Source: Spirochaetaceae bacterium
GTDB lineage: Bacteria > Spirochaetota > Spirochaetia > Treponematales > Breznakiellaceae
Direction of reading: 5' to 3'
Assembly (NCBI GenBank): GCA_031279895.1
Contig: JAITHR010000288.1
Span: 1-6,644 of the forward strand
DNA length: 6,644 nucleotides
Part shown: one piece after another, positions 1-5,910 of the stretch
Numbering within the stretch: position 1 is the stretch's first letter
Layout: each line of letters opens with the position of its first letter
Translations under genes and position numbers: made by a program
The notes under the pieces: model-generated
What the model was told of the DNA's origin: nothing
The model's input: only the letters and a program-made list of their open reading frames with translations
Database searches by the model: none

Positions 1-68
1 GCTCCAATAGGAGCAACATAGGCTATACCGAAAATAAACCCTTTTAAAATATATGCCAATCTATTCAT
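1..68 (-). CDS. LysE-family amino-acid exporter, N-terminal fragment
   Basis: Reading the minus strand from the ATG at 68-66 gives 22 complete codons before the window edge. The peptide contains LKGFIFGIAYVAPIG, which matches the start of LysE/ArgO/RhtB-type exporters. In that family the first membrane helix carries a conserved G-x-x-x-(A/V)-P-(I/L)-G signature, usually followed by QN. These are inner-membrane proteins that export basic or other amino acids, and the substrate cannot be inferred from this fragment. The segment is AT-rich. No Shine-Dalgarno sequence lies upstream. The upstream frame is closed by TAA after ten codons and offers no other ATG, GTG or TTG, so this ATG is the best start. 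Only the N-terminus is present because the window ends. The family call rests on about 20 residues. Confidence 0.62.
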   Translation of the reverse strand, partial: MNRLAYILKGFIFGIAYVAPIG

Positions 69-102
69 TCGAATATTGTACCATACTATAATATTTTATC
101 AA
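69..102 (-). promoter_or_regulatory. Sigma70-like extended -10 promoter for the LysE gene
   Basis: On the minus strand, TTGATA (102-97) is separated by 16 bases from TACAAT (80-75). The bases just before the -10 box are TGG, giving an extended -10 element (TGnTACAAT). Only six bases lie between the -10 box and the ATG at 68. Transcription would therefore start at or within a base or two of the start codon, implying a leaderless mRNA. That agrees with the absence of a ribosome binding site. The boxes are seen directly. Their use is inferred. Confidence 0.5.
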
Positions 103-335
103 TGCTGTTTTATCCTATAATTTTCCAACTAATCTTAGCCGCCATTTCGCATACCGTTCCGGTTGTCTGCCCATGTAAGGTTTTGCGCGACAGCGGCGCT
201 CAGGCGAGCGTAAGGAGAAACAGGCCGGGCGCATACAACAGGATTACCGGCGGAGCGGAAACAAGCGCGTGTCGGTCCTTTCCTTCCGCTTCTTTGTATC
301 CTCCGCTTCGATTCCCCGTGTGTGCCGCCGCCGGT
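103..335. other. Intergenic region without a supportable gene
   Basis: This stretch separates the divergent AT-rich left edge from the 3' end of the minus-strand orphan gene. It shifts from AT-rich to GC-rich near 150. A short inverted repeat CGCTC-AGGC-GAGCG lies near 198-211. I see no tRNA, no convincing terminator with a T-tract, and no open frame with ribosome binding site or family resemblance. The open plus-strand frames here have compositionally random translations. Confidence 0.5.
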
Positions 336-770
336 TTATGTATACCCGTATATTCTTAAATACGCTTCAGTCTCTTCCCATTCGTACTTTCCCGTTTCTG
401 CCAGTATTTCTTTTATTTTTTTACCGTCCCGGTTCGATTTCTTCCATTCAAGATACGCTATTTCCCGATAACTTACCGCATACTCTCCGGTTACTAGTGT
501 TTCATCAATACAATCGGAATAGATATAATCCGAATAATCGGTACGTTCCCCGCTGTTTTTTATAAATCTGTAGGTGCCGCCAAAGAAATCGACTATTTCA
601 CATTCCGTTAGTACCATGCCGTTTTGAAATACCGTTAAAAATAATTTTTTCCACTTTGCGTTACTCATATATCTGTTTTTAAATGTTTTAATCTTTCCGT
701 CGGCCTTTCTTTTATTTTTTATATACGCTTCTTCCGTAAGAAAAAAATCTTTATATAGTTTATTTTCCAT
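336..770 (-). CDS. Hypothetical protein, AT-rich orphan (possibly DUF6678-like)
   Basis: The gene has 144 codons, starts at ATG 770-768 and stops at TAA 338-336. Upstream on the minus strand is a moderate AGGGAA about a dozen bases before the ATG. An internal Met35 (MSNAKWKKLF) has no ribosome binding site. The protein is soluble, rich in Lys, Glu and Tyr, and has no signal peptide or membrane helix. The N-terminal 35 residues are strongly basic. From residue 36 there is a NAKWKKLF segment, and around residues 93-109 a GEYAVSYREIAYLEWKK segment. The KW-xx-LF start and YREI-x-x-LEW end recall small DUF6678-type proteins, but this is from memory and weak. GC content is about 35% by hand count, far below the operon downstream, which suggests horizontal acquisition. 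Small AT-rich orphans of this kind are often immunity or accessory genes. No function is assigned. Confidence 0.7.
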   Translation of the reverse strand: MENKLYKDFFLTEEAYIKNKRKADGKIKTFKNRYMSNAKWKKLFLTVFQNGMVLTECEIVDFFGGTYRFIKNSGERTDYSDYIYSDCIDETLVTGEYAVSYREIAYLEWKKSNRDGKKIKEILAETGKYEWEETEAYLRIYGYT

Positions 771-972
771 AAATTTCCATTATTTCCCTGACGGCGCAAA
801 GGGTCCTCCCCGGGCCTTACGCAATGCCGTAAGCGGCGCTTATCACTCGCCGTCCCAACCGTAGCATACCTGTCCACAGACCCGCAAGCGCCGGAGAGCG
901 CCGGAGTAGTAAACGGAAGGCGTGTACGTTCCGCCGCTTTTTCGGGAGGAAAGCCCTTTAGAAAGGTCGGAA
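771..972. other. Divergent intergenic region with small repeats
   Basis: This GC-rich spacer lies between the minus-strand orphan gene and the DeoR operon promoter. It holds an inverted repeat CTTACG-CAATGC-CGTAAG (816-833) with no T-tract on either side. It also holds a perfect 10-base tandem duplication AGCGCCGGAG (887-896 and 897-906). I find no coding sequence or structural RNA in it. Confidence 0.55.
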
Positions 973-988
973 TGTTTCAAATGAAACA
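973..988. promoter_or_regulatory. Operator-like palindrome upstream of deoR-type gene
   Basis: TGTTTCA-AA-TGAAACA is a perfect 7-2-7 inverted repeat. It ends six bases before the -35 box of the operon promoter. Short TTTC/GAAA palindromes near the promoter are typical of DeoR-family autoregulation. The downstream regulator is therefore the likely ligand. Binding is inferred from position and symmetry only. Confidence 0.6.
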
Positions 989-994
989 AATATG

Positions 995-1023
995 TTGACT
1001 TATGAAATCGCACAGGCTATATT
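995..1023 (+). promoter_or_regulatory. Sigma70-type promoter of the DeoR-kinase operon
   Basis: TTGACT (995-1000) is followed by a 17-base spacer and TATATT (1018-1023). Spacing is optimal and both boxes are close to consensus. Transcription would start near 1030, leaving a leader of about 36 bases before the regulator's ATG. It is the best promoter in the operon region. Confidence 0.75.
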
Positions 1024-1065
1024 AGAAAGAGAAATCAAAATTAACCGGCAGGCGGGGTGAAACGG

Positions 1066-1824
1066 ATGAAGAACAGGCATGACAAAATCTTGGAAGTCCT
1101 AACCAAAAACCAACGGGTTGAGGTGGCGGCTCTGGCGGATATGCTTGAGGTCTCTCAGGTAACGGTGCGCAAGGATCTGGACAGGCTTGAAGAGCGGGGA
1201 CTTATCCGGCGCCGGCACGGGTTCGCGAGCCTTGAGAGCGCCGACGACGTGGCCATGCGCCTTGCGTACCATTACAACACGAAGCGCCGGATCGCCGCGG
1301 CTGCGGCTGCGGAGGTCGCGGACGGGGAGACGGTGATGATTGAATCCGGCTCCTGCTGCGCGCTTCTGGCCGAAGAACTTGCCAACACGAAACGGGACAT
1401 TACGATTGTTACGAATTCGGCGTTTATCGCCAGCCATATCCGCCACGCGCAGTCGGCAAAGACCATTCTCCTGGGCGGCTATTATCAGAAGAACACGCAG
1501 GTTACGGTCGGCCCCATTACCAAAGCCTGCGCGGAGATGTTCTTCGCGGATACGTTTTTTATCGGCGCAGACGGCTTTTCAAAGGAATTCGGCTTTACGG
1601 GCAAGGATCACTCGCGGGCGCAAACGGTGCAGGACCTTGCCGGCACCGTAGCGCGGGTTGCGGTGCTTACCGAGTCTAAGAAATTCAGCCGGCAGGGGGT
1701 GGTGCGGCTGCTGCGGACCGAGCGGGTAGCGGCGCTGTATACCGACGACCGCATCCCGCCGGACATAGCGGCCTTTTTGCGGAACCGAAACGTCGTGGTA
1801 CACACGGTCGGCGCATCGGAATAA
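1066..1824 (+). CDS. DeoR-family sugar-phosphate-responsive transcriptional repressor
   Basis: This is a cytoplasmic DNA-binding regulator of 252 residues, the usual DeoR length. Residues 5-54 form the winged helix-turn-helix with the family pattern VSQVTVRKDL-x5-GLIRRRHGFA. The normal GGA ending is GFA here. The effector domain (about 70-230) has the ISOCOT/ribose-5-phosphate-isomerase-like signatures: IESGSC (92-97), VTNS, LLGG (135-138), FFIGADGF (164-171) and LTESKKF (201-207). Such domains bind phosphorylated sugars, which release DNA. I chose ATG 1066 because GGCGGGGTGA lies at proper spacing. A GTG at 1057 would add three residues but has poor ribosome-binding-site spacing. A palindromic operator and strong promoter sit directly upstream, suggesting autoregulation. 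The sugar kinase follows after 51 bases, so the two are probably cotranscribed. The ligand may be the phosphosugar made by that kinase, which is inference. Confidence 0.92.
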   Translation: MKNRHDKILEVLTKNQRVEVAALADMLEVSQVTVRKDLDRLEERGLIRRRHGFASLESADDVAMRLAYHYNTKRRIAAAAAAEVADGETVMIESGSCCALLAEELANTKRDITIVTNSAFIASHIRHAQSAKTILLGGYYQKNTQVTVGPITKACAEMFFADTFFIGADGFSKEFGFTGKDHSRAQTVQDLAGTVARVAVLTESKKFSRQGVVRLLRTERVAALYTDDRIPPDIAAFLRNRNVVVHTVGASE

Positions 1825-1875
1825 AAACGGCGGACAGCCCGAACGGGAAGCGCGGGGAAGGGGAAAAGGAAAAAA

Positions 1876-2865
1876 ATGGAGAAAAAGAAAAAAGGGGAAA
1901 AAAGAAAAATGGTGATAGGTATTGACGTGGGGGGAACCAAGACCGCCCTGGGACTTTTTGACGAAAACAGGCGGCTCGTTGCCGAGCGGAGAGGGGCTTC
2001 GGATCCGGCGCTGCCGCCGGAGGCGTTTTTTGACGGCCTTATCGAAGAGATTAAGCTGCTTGCGGACCAGGGCGGCGCGGCGCTTTCGCAGGTACGGGGC
2101 GTGGGGCTGGGAATGCCTTCGTTTATCCTGTTTGAGAAGGGGCATATCGTAAAGACTTCCAATCTGGTAAAACTGCGGGATTTTCCGGCCAGAGCGTACC
2201 TTGCGGACCGGCTGGGAGTGCCTGTGGTCCTGGATAACGACTCCCACGCGGCTGCTCTGGCGGAGCACCGGTCCGGCGCCGGGCGGGGGCATGAAAACAT
2301 GGTCTACTGCGCGGTGAGCACCGGCATTTCTTCCGGGTTTATCATCGGCGGGAAGCTCTTTCGGGGCAGTTACGGCTGGGCCGGCGAGAGCGGACACATG
2401 ATCGTTACGCCGGACGAGGGTATCCTGTGCGGGTGCGGCAACCGGGGCTGCCTTATGTCATGGTGTTCCGGCTCCATGATCGTAAAACATATACGGAAAT
2501 GGCTTGAGGAGGGAGAGACGAGCCTTATGACCGAACTTGCGGGCGGCGCGGCGCGTATTGACTGCTCCCACCTTGAGGCCGCCTATGACGGGGGGGACGC
2601 GCTTGCGGCACGGGCGCTCTCCCAGATGGCGCGTTATCTGGGGATTTGGTTTTTCAATCTCTACAGCGCCCTGAATATCAACTGTTTCGTGCTGGGCGGC
2701 GGGCTTCTTAACATGGGGGAGAAACTCCTCCTGCCCGTGCGCCGCGAGTTCGACCGGTACAACCGCAGCGAGATGCCCGTGTACTTTAAAGAGGCGGAAC
2801 TGAAAGACCGGTTCGGCATCATAGGGGCAGCGGAGCTTTTCTCCCATGAACACCTGTTGCGATAA
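1876..2865 (+). CDS. ROK-family sugar kinase with altered sugar-binding motif
   Basis: The family phosphorylates hexoses, commonly at O6, with ATP in the cytoplasm. The 329-residue frame shows the first phosphate motif DVGGTKT (17-23), the catalytic DND (120-122, base Asp122), STGISSG (148-154), AGESGH (169-174) and the zinc motif CGCGNRGC (185-192). After GC the usual Glu (GCxE), which contacts the sugar in ROK hexokinases, is Met194 (GCLMSW). STGISSG also departs from the common GTGxGGG. Both changes suggest a non-standard sugar. ATG 1876 has AAGGA five bases upstream. The first 11 residues are a Lys-rich tail (MEKKKKGEKRK), and a start at 1909 (MVIGIDVGG) would fit the family's usual N-terminus. 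The gene lies 51 bases after the DeoR regulator and before the glycyl radical enzyme. 1,5-Anhydroglucitol or a related anhydrosugar is a plausible but unproven substrate. Confidence 0.9.
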   Translation: MEKKKKGEKRKMVIGIDVGGTKTALGLFDENRRLVAERRGASDPALPPEAFFDGLIEEIKLLADQGGAALSQVRGVGLGMPSFILFEKGHIVKTSNLVKLRDFPARAYLADRLGVPVVLDNDSHAAALAEHRSGAGRGHENMVYCAVSTGISSGFIIGGKLFRGSYGWAGESGHMIVTPDEGILCGCGNRGCLMSWCSGSMIVKHIRKWLEEGETSLMTELAGGAARIDCSHLEAAYDGGDALAARALSQMARYLGIWFFNLYSALNINCFVLGGGLLNMGEKLLLPVRREFDRYNRSEMPVYFKEAELKDRFGIIGAAELFSHEHLLR

Positions 2866-2893
2866 ACCGGCACCGGCACGGGCCGGTTGTTTC
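2865..2893 (+). terminator. Hairpin overlapping the kinase stop codon
   Basis: AACCGGC (2865-2871) pairs with GCCGGTT (2882-2888) around a 10-base loop, and is followed by GTTTC. The first base is the last A of the kinase stop codon. The T-tract is poor, so it may be a weak terminator or a 3'-end-protecting hairpin. Confidence 0.45.
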
Positions 2894-2910
2894 AAGCATA
2901 AACCGTTACG

Positions 2911-2942
2911 ACCGAGCGCGCCGCGAGGCGCGGGCGGTTTTT
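2911..2942 (+). terminator. Intrinsic terminator after the kinase gene
   Basis: The inner stem is CGCGCC (2917-2922) paired with GGCGCG (2927-2932) over a GCGA loop, which is a GNRA-type tetraloop. A 2-by-2 internal loop (AG/GG) leads to an outer stem ACCG/CGGT, where the last T is the start of TTTTT (2938-2942). GC-rich stem plus T-run is the standard rho-independent form. It would limit read-through into the glycyl radical enzyme gene. Confidence 0.6.
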
Positions 2943-2951
2943 GAATAAGCG

Positions 2952-3023
2952 CGGTTTCCCCAAAACGCGGAGCGGCGTTTCGCGGGAAAGATTTTTATGC
3001 CGTATCGGGGAACGGTTTCCCCG
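2952..3023 (+). promoter_or_regulatory. Attenuator-like leader of the glycyl radical enzyme gene
   Basis: Four arms can pair in two ways. TTTCCC (2955-2960) pairs with GGGAAA (2984-2989), enclosing AAACGC/GCGTTT (2963-2968 and 2975-2980), and is followed by GATTTTT (2990-2996), a terminator-like form. CGGGGAA (3006-3012) pairs with TTCCCCG (3017-3023), whose last G is the first base of the Shine-Dalgarno sequence. CGGTTTCCCC is repeated exactly at 2952-2961 and 3013-3022, so the two purine arms can swap partners. This is the geometry of an attenuator or riboswitch expression platform. I recognise no known riboswitch class. Confidence 0.45.
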
Positions 3024-3029
3024 GAGGAG
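3023..3029 (+). promoter_or_regulatory. Strong ribosome binding site that fixes the start of the radical enzyme
   Basis: GGAGGAG lies six bases upstream of ATG 3036. An in-frame ATG at 2997 would extend the protein by 13 residues, but it has no ribosome binding site and would place the hairpin and this site inside the coding sequence. The first G is the closing base of the upstream hairpin, so the site may be partly masked. Confidence 0.85.
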
Positions 3030-3035
3030 TGTGCC

Positions 3036-5495
3036 ATGAATGCTTTCGGACAAGAAGGACAAGACGGGCAGAAAGTACAAAAAGAAACCTATTTCGGCGG
3101 GCTTACCGCACGGATGGAGCGTTTTCGGGAGAACCTTCTCGGCGCCGCCCCCTTTGTATGCGCGGAGCGGGCGCGGATTACCACCGAGACCTACCGGTCA
3201 AACATGGATAAGCCTATGGTCCTGCGCCGGGCTTTGATGTATAAAAACGTTCTTGAAAAGATGAGCGTTTTTATCGAGCCGGAAACCCTTCTGGCGGGCA
3301 ATCAGGCTTCAGGCAACCGGTGGGCGCCGATTTTTCCCGAATACGCGATGGACTGGGTTATCGACGAGCTTGACCGGTTCGACAAGCGGGACGGGGACCG
3401 GTTTTACATCACCGAGGAGACCAAAGCGGCGCTGCGGGAGATTTCCCCGTTCTGGGAGCATAACACCGTAAAGGAAAGGGGGCTTGCGGCCATGCCCGCG
3501 TCGGCAAAGGTTTTCTATGACCTTGGCATCATCAAAGCCGAGGGAAACATCACTTCCGGCGACGCCCACCTTGCGGTGAACTACCGCCGTCTCCTTAACG
3601 CGGGCCTGCGGGAATACCGCGAGCAGGTGGCGGAGAAACGCGCCGGCCTTGACCTCACGGATTACCGGAACCTTGCCAAATCGTACTTCTACGAGGCGGC
3701 GCTCGTTGTTATTGACGCGACAGCGGCTTTTGCGGCGCGGTACGCGGATCTTGCCCGAACCATGGCCGAGGGCGAGGGTAATCCGTGCCGCAAAGCGGAG
3801 CTTATCGAGATGAGCCGGATACTGCGCAAAGTCCCCTACGAGAAGGCGGAGACCTTTCACGAGGCGGTCCAGTCCCTCTGGCTGGTGCATCTGTGCCTGC
3901 AAATCGAGAGCAACGGCCACTCCCTCTCTTACGGGCGCATGGACCAGTACCTCTATCCTTTCTATGCGCGCGGTCTTGCGGACGGAACCCTTACCGAGGA
4001 GCGCGCCTGCGAGCTTCTTACGAACCTGTGGCTCAAGACCTTTACGATTAACAAGATACGGAGCTGGACCCATACCCGCTTTTCCGCCGGAAGCCCGCTT
4101 TACCAGAACGTTACCGTAGGCGGCCAGGTTCTGGAGAACGACGTGCCTGCGGACGCGGTGAACCAGCTCTCCTATCTTATTCTGAAGAGTGTGGCGCAAA
4201 CCAAACTCCCCCAGCCGAACCTGACGGTGCGCTACCATAAGGGTCTTGACCAGCGGTTCATGCGGGAATGTATCGAGGTGGTGCGTCTTGGTTTCGGGAT
4301 GCCCGCGTTTAACAGCGACGAGGTGATTATCCCCTCGTTTCTCGAAAAAGGGGTACGCCGCGAGGACGCCTATGACTACAGCGCCATAGGTTGTGTGGAG
4401 GTGGCGGTGCCGGGGAAGTGGGGCTACCGGTGTACCGGCATGAGTTTCCTCAATTTTCCCAAGTCCCTGCTCATCGCCCTTAACAACGGCGCGGATCCCC
4501 AGTCCGGTACGCCGCTCTGCCCGGGCGTCGGGCATTTTCGGGATATGAAATCCTTTGACCAGGTGATGGGGGCCTGGGAGAAAATCATTCGGGAGTTTAC
4601 CCGCCAATGCGTGATTATCGACTCGGTGGCGGACACGGTGCTGGAGCGGGATACCGCGGACGTGCTCTGTTCCGTGCTCTGCGACGACTGCATCGAGCGG
4701 GGCCTTCACCTCAAAGAGGGCGGGGCAGTGTATGATTTCATAAGCGATTTGCAGGTGGGTATCGCAAATCTGGCAGATTCCCTTGCGGCCATAAAGAAGT
4801 GCGTGTTTGAGGAGCGGTCCGTAACGCCCTCCGAGCTGTGGGACGCCCTTATTGCCAATTTTGAAGGCCCCCGAAACGAGGAGATACGCTCCCTCCTTCT
4901 TGCGGCGCCCAAGTACGGCAACGACGACGACTACGCGGACTCCCTGGTGCGAAAGGCCTATGACCTCTACATCGACGAGATGAAGAAGTACCGTAACACG
5001 CGCTTCGGACGGGGGCCTATCGGCGGGGTTTACTACGCCGGAACCTCCTCGATTTCAGCCAACGTGCCGCAAGGCGCCGGCACCGCCGCCACTCCCGACG
5101 GGCGCAAGGCCGGAGAGCCGCTTGCCGAAGGCTGTTCCCCGTCTCACGGCATGGACCGGAAGGGGCCGACCGCGGTATTTAAGACCGTCTCCAAGCTGCC
5201 GACCCGCGAGATTACCGGCGGGGTTCTCCTCAACCAGAAAGTTACCCCGCAAATGCTGGAGAAACCGGAGGATCGGGACAAACTCATCGCGCTCGTGCGG
5301 GGCTTTTTCAACCGGCTTTTCGGATTTCACGTGCAGTTCAACGTGGTTTCCAGAGCGACCCTTCTGGACGCCCAGGCGCATCCCGAGGCCCATCGGGACC
5401 TCATCGTGCGGGTAGCCGGATACAGCGCGTTCTTTAACGTGCTTTCCAGAGAAACCCAGAACGACATCATCGAGCGCACCGAGCAGACCTTCTAA
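3036..5495 (+). CDS. ybiW: YbiW-type glycyl radical enzyme, probable 1,5-anhydroglucitol-6-phosphate lyase
   Basis: The protein has 819 residues, close to E. coli YbiW (about 810), and belongs to the pyruvate formate-lyase superfamily. Residues about 20-690 form the barrel domain and about 700-819 the glycyl radical domain. The catalytic loop is GCVE with thiyl Cys453 and Glu455, the Cys-x-Glu form of C-O-cleaving members and not the Cys-Cys of pyruvate formate-lyase. The radical Gly795 lies in RVAGYSAFF. Blocks I recognise from YbiW are AEGNITSGDAH (168-178), QIESNGHS-x-SYGRMDQY (289-305), AGSPLYQNVT (351-360) and GKWGYRCTGMSF after the catalytic loop. YbiW is known to open the ring of 1,5-anhydroglucitol 6-phosphate to 1-deoxyfructose 6-phosphate. 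The substrate here is inferred by orthology, and the mannitol isomer (the PflD reaction) is an alternative. It follows a ROK kinase and DeoR regulator on the same strand. No radical-SAM activase is adjacent in this window, unlike E. coli. Confidence 0.88.
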   Translation: MNAFGQEGQDGQKVQKETYFGGLTARMERFRENLLGAAPFVCAERARITTETYRSNMDKPMVLRRALMYKNVLEKMSVFIEPETLLAGNQASGNRWAPIFPEYAMDWVIDELDRFDKRDGDRFYITEETKAALREISPFWEHNTVKERGLAAMPASAKVFYDLGIIKAEGNITSGDAHLAVNYRRLLNAGLREYREQVAEKRAGLDLTDYRNLAKSYFYEAALVVIDATAAFAARYADLARTMAEGEGNPCRKAELIEMSRILRKVPYEKAETFHEAVQSLWLVHLCLQIESNGHSLSYGRMDQYLYPFYARGLADGTLTEERACELLTNLWLKTFTINKIRSWTHTRFSAGSPLYQNVTVGGQVLENDVPADAVNQLSYLILKSVAQTKLPQPNLTVRYHKGLDQRFMRECIEVVRLGFGMPAFNSDEVIIPSFLEKGVRREDAYDYSAIGCVEVAVPGKWGYRCTGMSFLNFPKSLLIALNNGADPQSGTPLCPGVGHFRDMKSFDQVMGAWEKIIREFTRQCVIIDSVADTVLERDTADVLCSVLCDDCIERGLHLKEGGAVYDFISDLQVGIANLADSLAAIKKCVFEERSVTPSELWDALIANFEGPRNEEIRSLLLAAPKYGNDDDYADSLVRKAYDLYIDEMKKYRNTRFGRGPIGGVYYAGTSSISANVPQGAGTAATPDGRKAGEPLAEGCSPSHGMDRKGPTAVFKTVSKLPTREITGGVLLNQKVTPQMLEKPEDRDKLIALVRGFFNRLFGFHVQFNVVSRATLLDAQAHPEAHRDLIVRVAGYSAFFNVLSRETQNDIIERTEQTF

Positions 5496-5602
5496 TTCCG
5501 CCGCCGCAGCCTCCGACTGTTTCGGCACTGTTGTTTCCGAATGGTGCAACACCCTGTCCGGTGAGCAGGCTGGCTGCTGCTTAGGCGCGGCTACGCTTCG
5601 CG
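5496..5602. other. Structured spacer after the radical enzyme, start of the repeat block
   Basis: Eight bases after the stop codon lies CCGCAGCCTCCGACTGTTTC (5504-5523). It matches 19 of 20 bases of the reverse complement of the far right arm near 6507-6526. Further in are GGTG-CAA-CACC and a hairpin GGCGCG-(9)-CGCGCC (5584-5604). No T-tract follows, so any terminator function for the convergent genes is uncertain. There is no coding sequence. Confidence 0.6.
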
Positions 5603-5705
5603 CCGTCTCCGACGGTTTCATAAGCCGCCGGCGGCGCGGCTCAAAGCGGACAATGACCGTTTACAAGCGCGTATCAAGACGCCGTTTTAAACCGTCGGAG
5701 ACGGG
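5603..5705. repeat. 103-base repeat module, copy 1, with 16-base terminal inverted repeats
   Basis: These 103 bases recur without a mismatch at 6023-6125, exactly 420 bases away. The module starts with CCGTCTCCGACGGTTT (5603-5618) and its exact reverse complement lies at 5689-5704. Each arm can itself fold as CCGTC-(3)-GACGG. Inside is the perfect palindrome GCCGCCGGCGGC (5624-5635). Inverted termini on a roughly 100-base unit resemble a MITE or REP-type non-autonomous element. I find no target-site duplication. It contains ATG 5653, which opens an 85-codon frame running through the next array. That frame has no ribosome binding site, so I do not call it a gene. Confidence 0.85.
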
Positions 5706-5799
5706 TCGGAGACGGGCCGGAGACGGCGGTTATTATTTATTACTGCGTAAAGAGTTATTGGTAGGAAGAGACGGTTCTGCCCCGTCTAAGGCCGGCTTA

Positions 5800-5904
5800 A
5801 AAGGTATACCTTTTACGACAAAAGGTATACCTTTTGGAGCATCCGGTATACCTTTTATGACAAAAGGTATACCTTTCAGGGCAAAAGGTATACCTTTTAC
5901 GACG
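5800..5904. repeat. Tandem array 1: five 21-base units with palindromic core
   Basis: Five units start at 5800, 5821, 5842, 5863 and 5884. Each has the core AAAGGTATACCTTTT followed by a variable 6-base spacer (ACGACA, GGAGCA, ATGACA, AGGGCA, ACGACG). With the preceding A, the core is the perfect 16-base palindrome AAAAGGTATACCTTTT. Unit 3 has TCC for AAA, and unit 4 ends TTTC. A 21-base period is two helical turns, so the palindromes face the same side of the helix. In the open plus frame this would read as (K/S)GIPFxx heptapeptides, but spacer changes are mostly non-synonymous. Confidence 0.9.
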
Positions 5905-5910
5905 GTGTAA

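Noticed and set aside
102..565. Plus-strand open frames at the left
   Set aside because: Their translations show no family resemblance, they lack ribosome binding sites, and the longer one overlaps the better-supported minus-strand gene.
1579..2397. Long minus-strand open frames opposite the regulator and kinase genes
   Set aside because: They are antisense to two well-supported genes, with low-complexity Phe-rich and Arg-rich translations and no ribosome binding site.
2997..3035. Upstream in-frame start of the radical enzyme (13 extra residues)
   Set aside because: No ribosome binding site precedes 2997, whereas GGAGGAG lies six bases before ATG 3036.
3309..4709. Long minus-strand open frame opposite the radical enzyme gene
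   Set aside because: It is a complementary-strand shadow of a GC-rich gene whose plus-strand product is clearly conserved.
5653..5910. Open frame of 85 codons with GIPF heptapeptide repeats
   Set aside because: It starts inside the repeat module without a ribosome binding site. It shares its first 20 residues with the frame at 6073 only because the module is duplicated. Spacer changes are mostly non-synonymous, so the array is better explained as DNA-level repeat.
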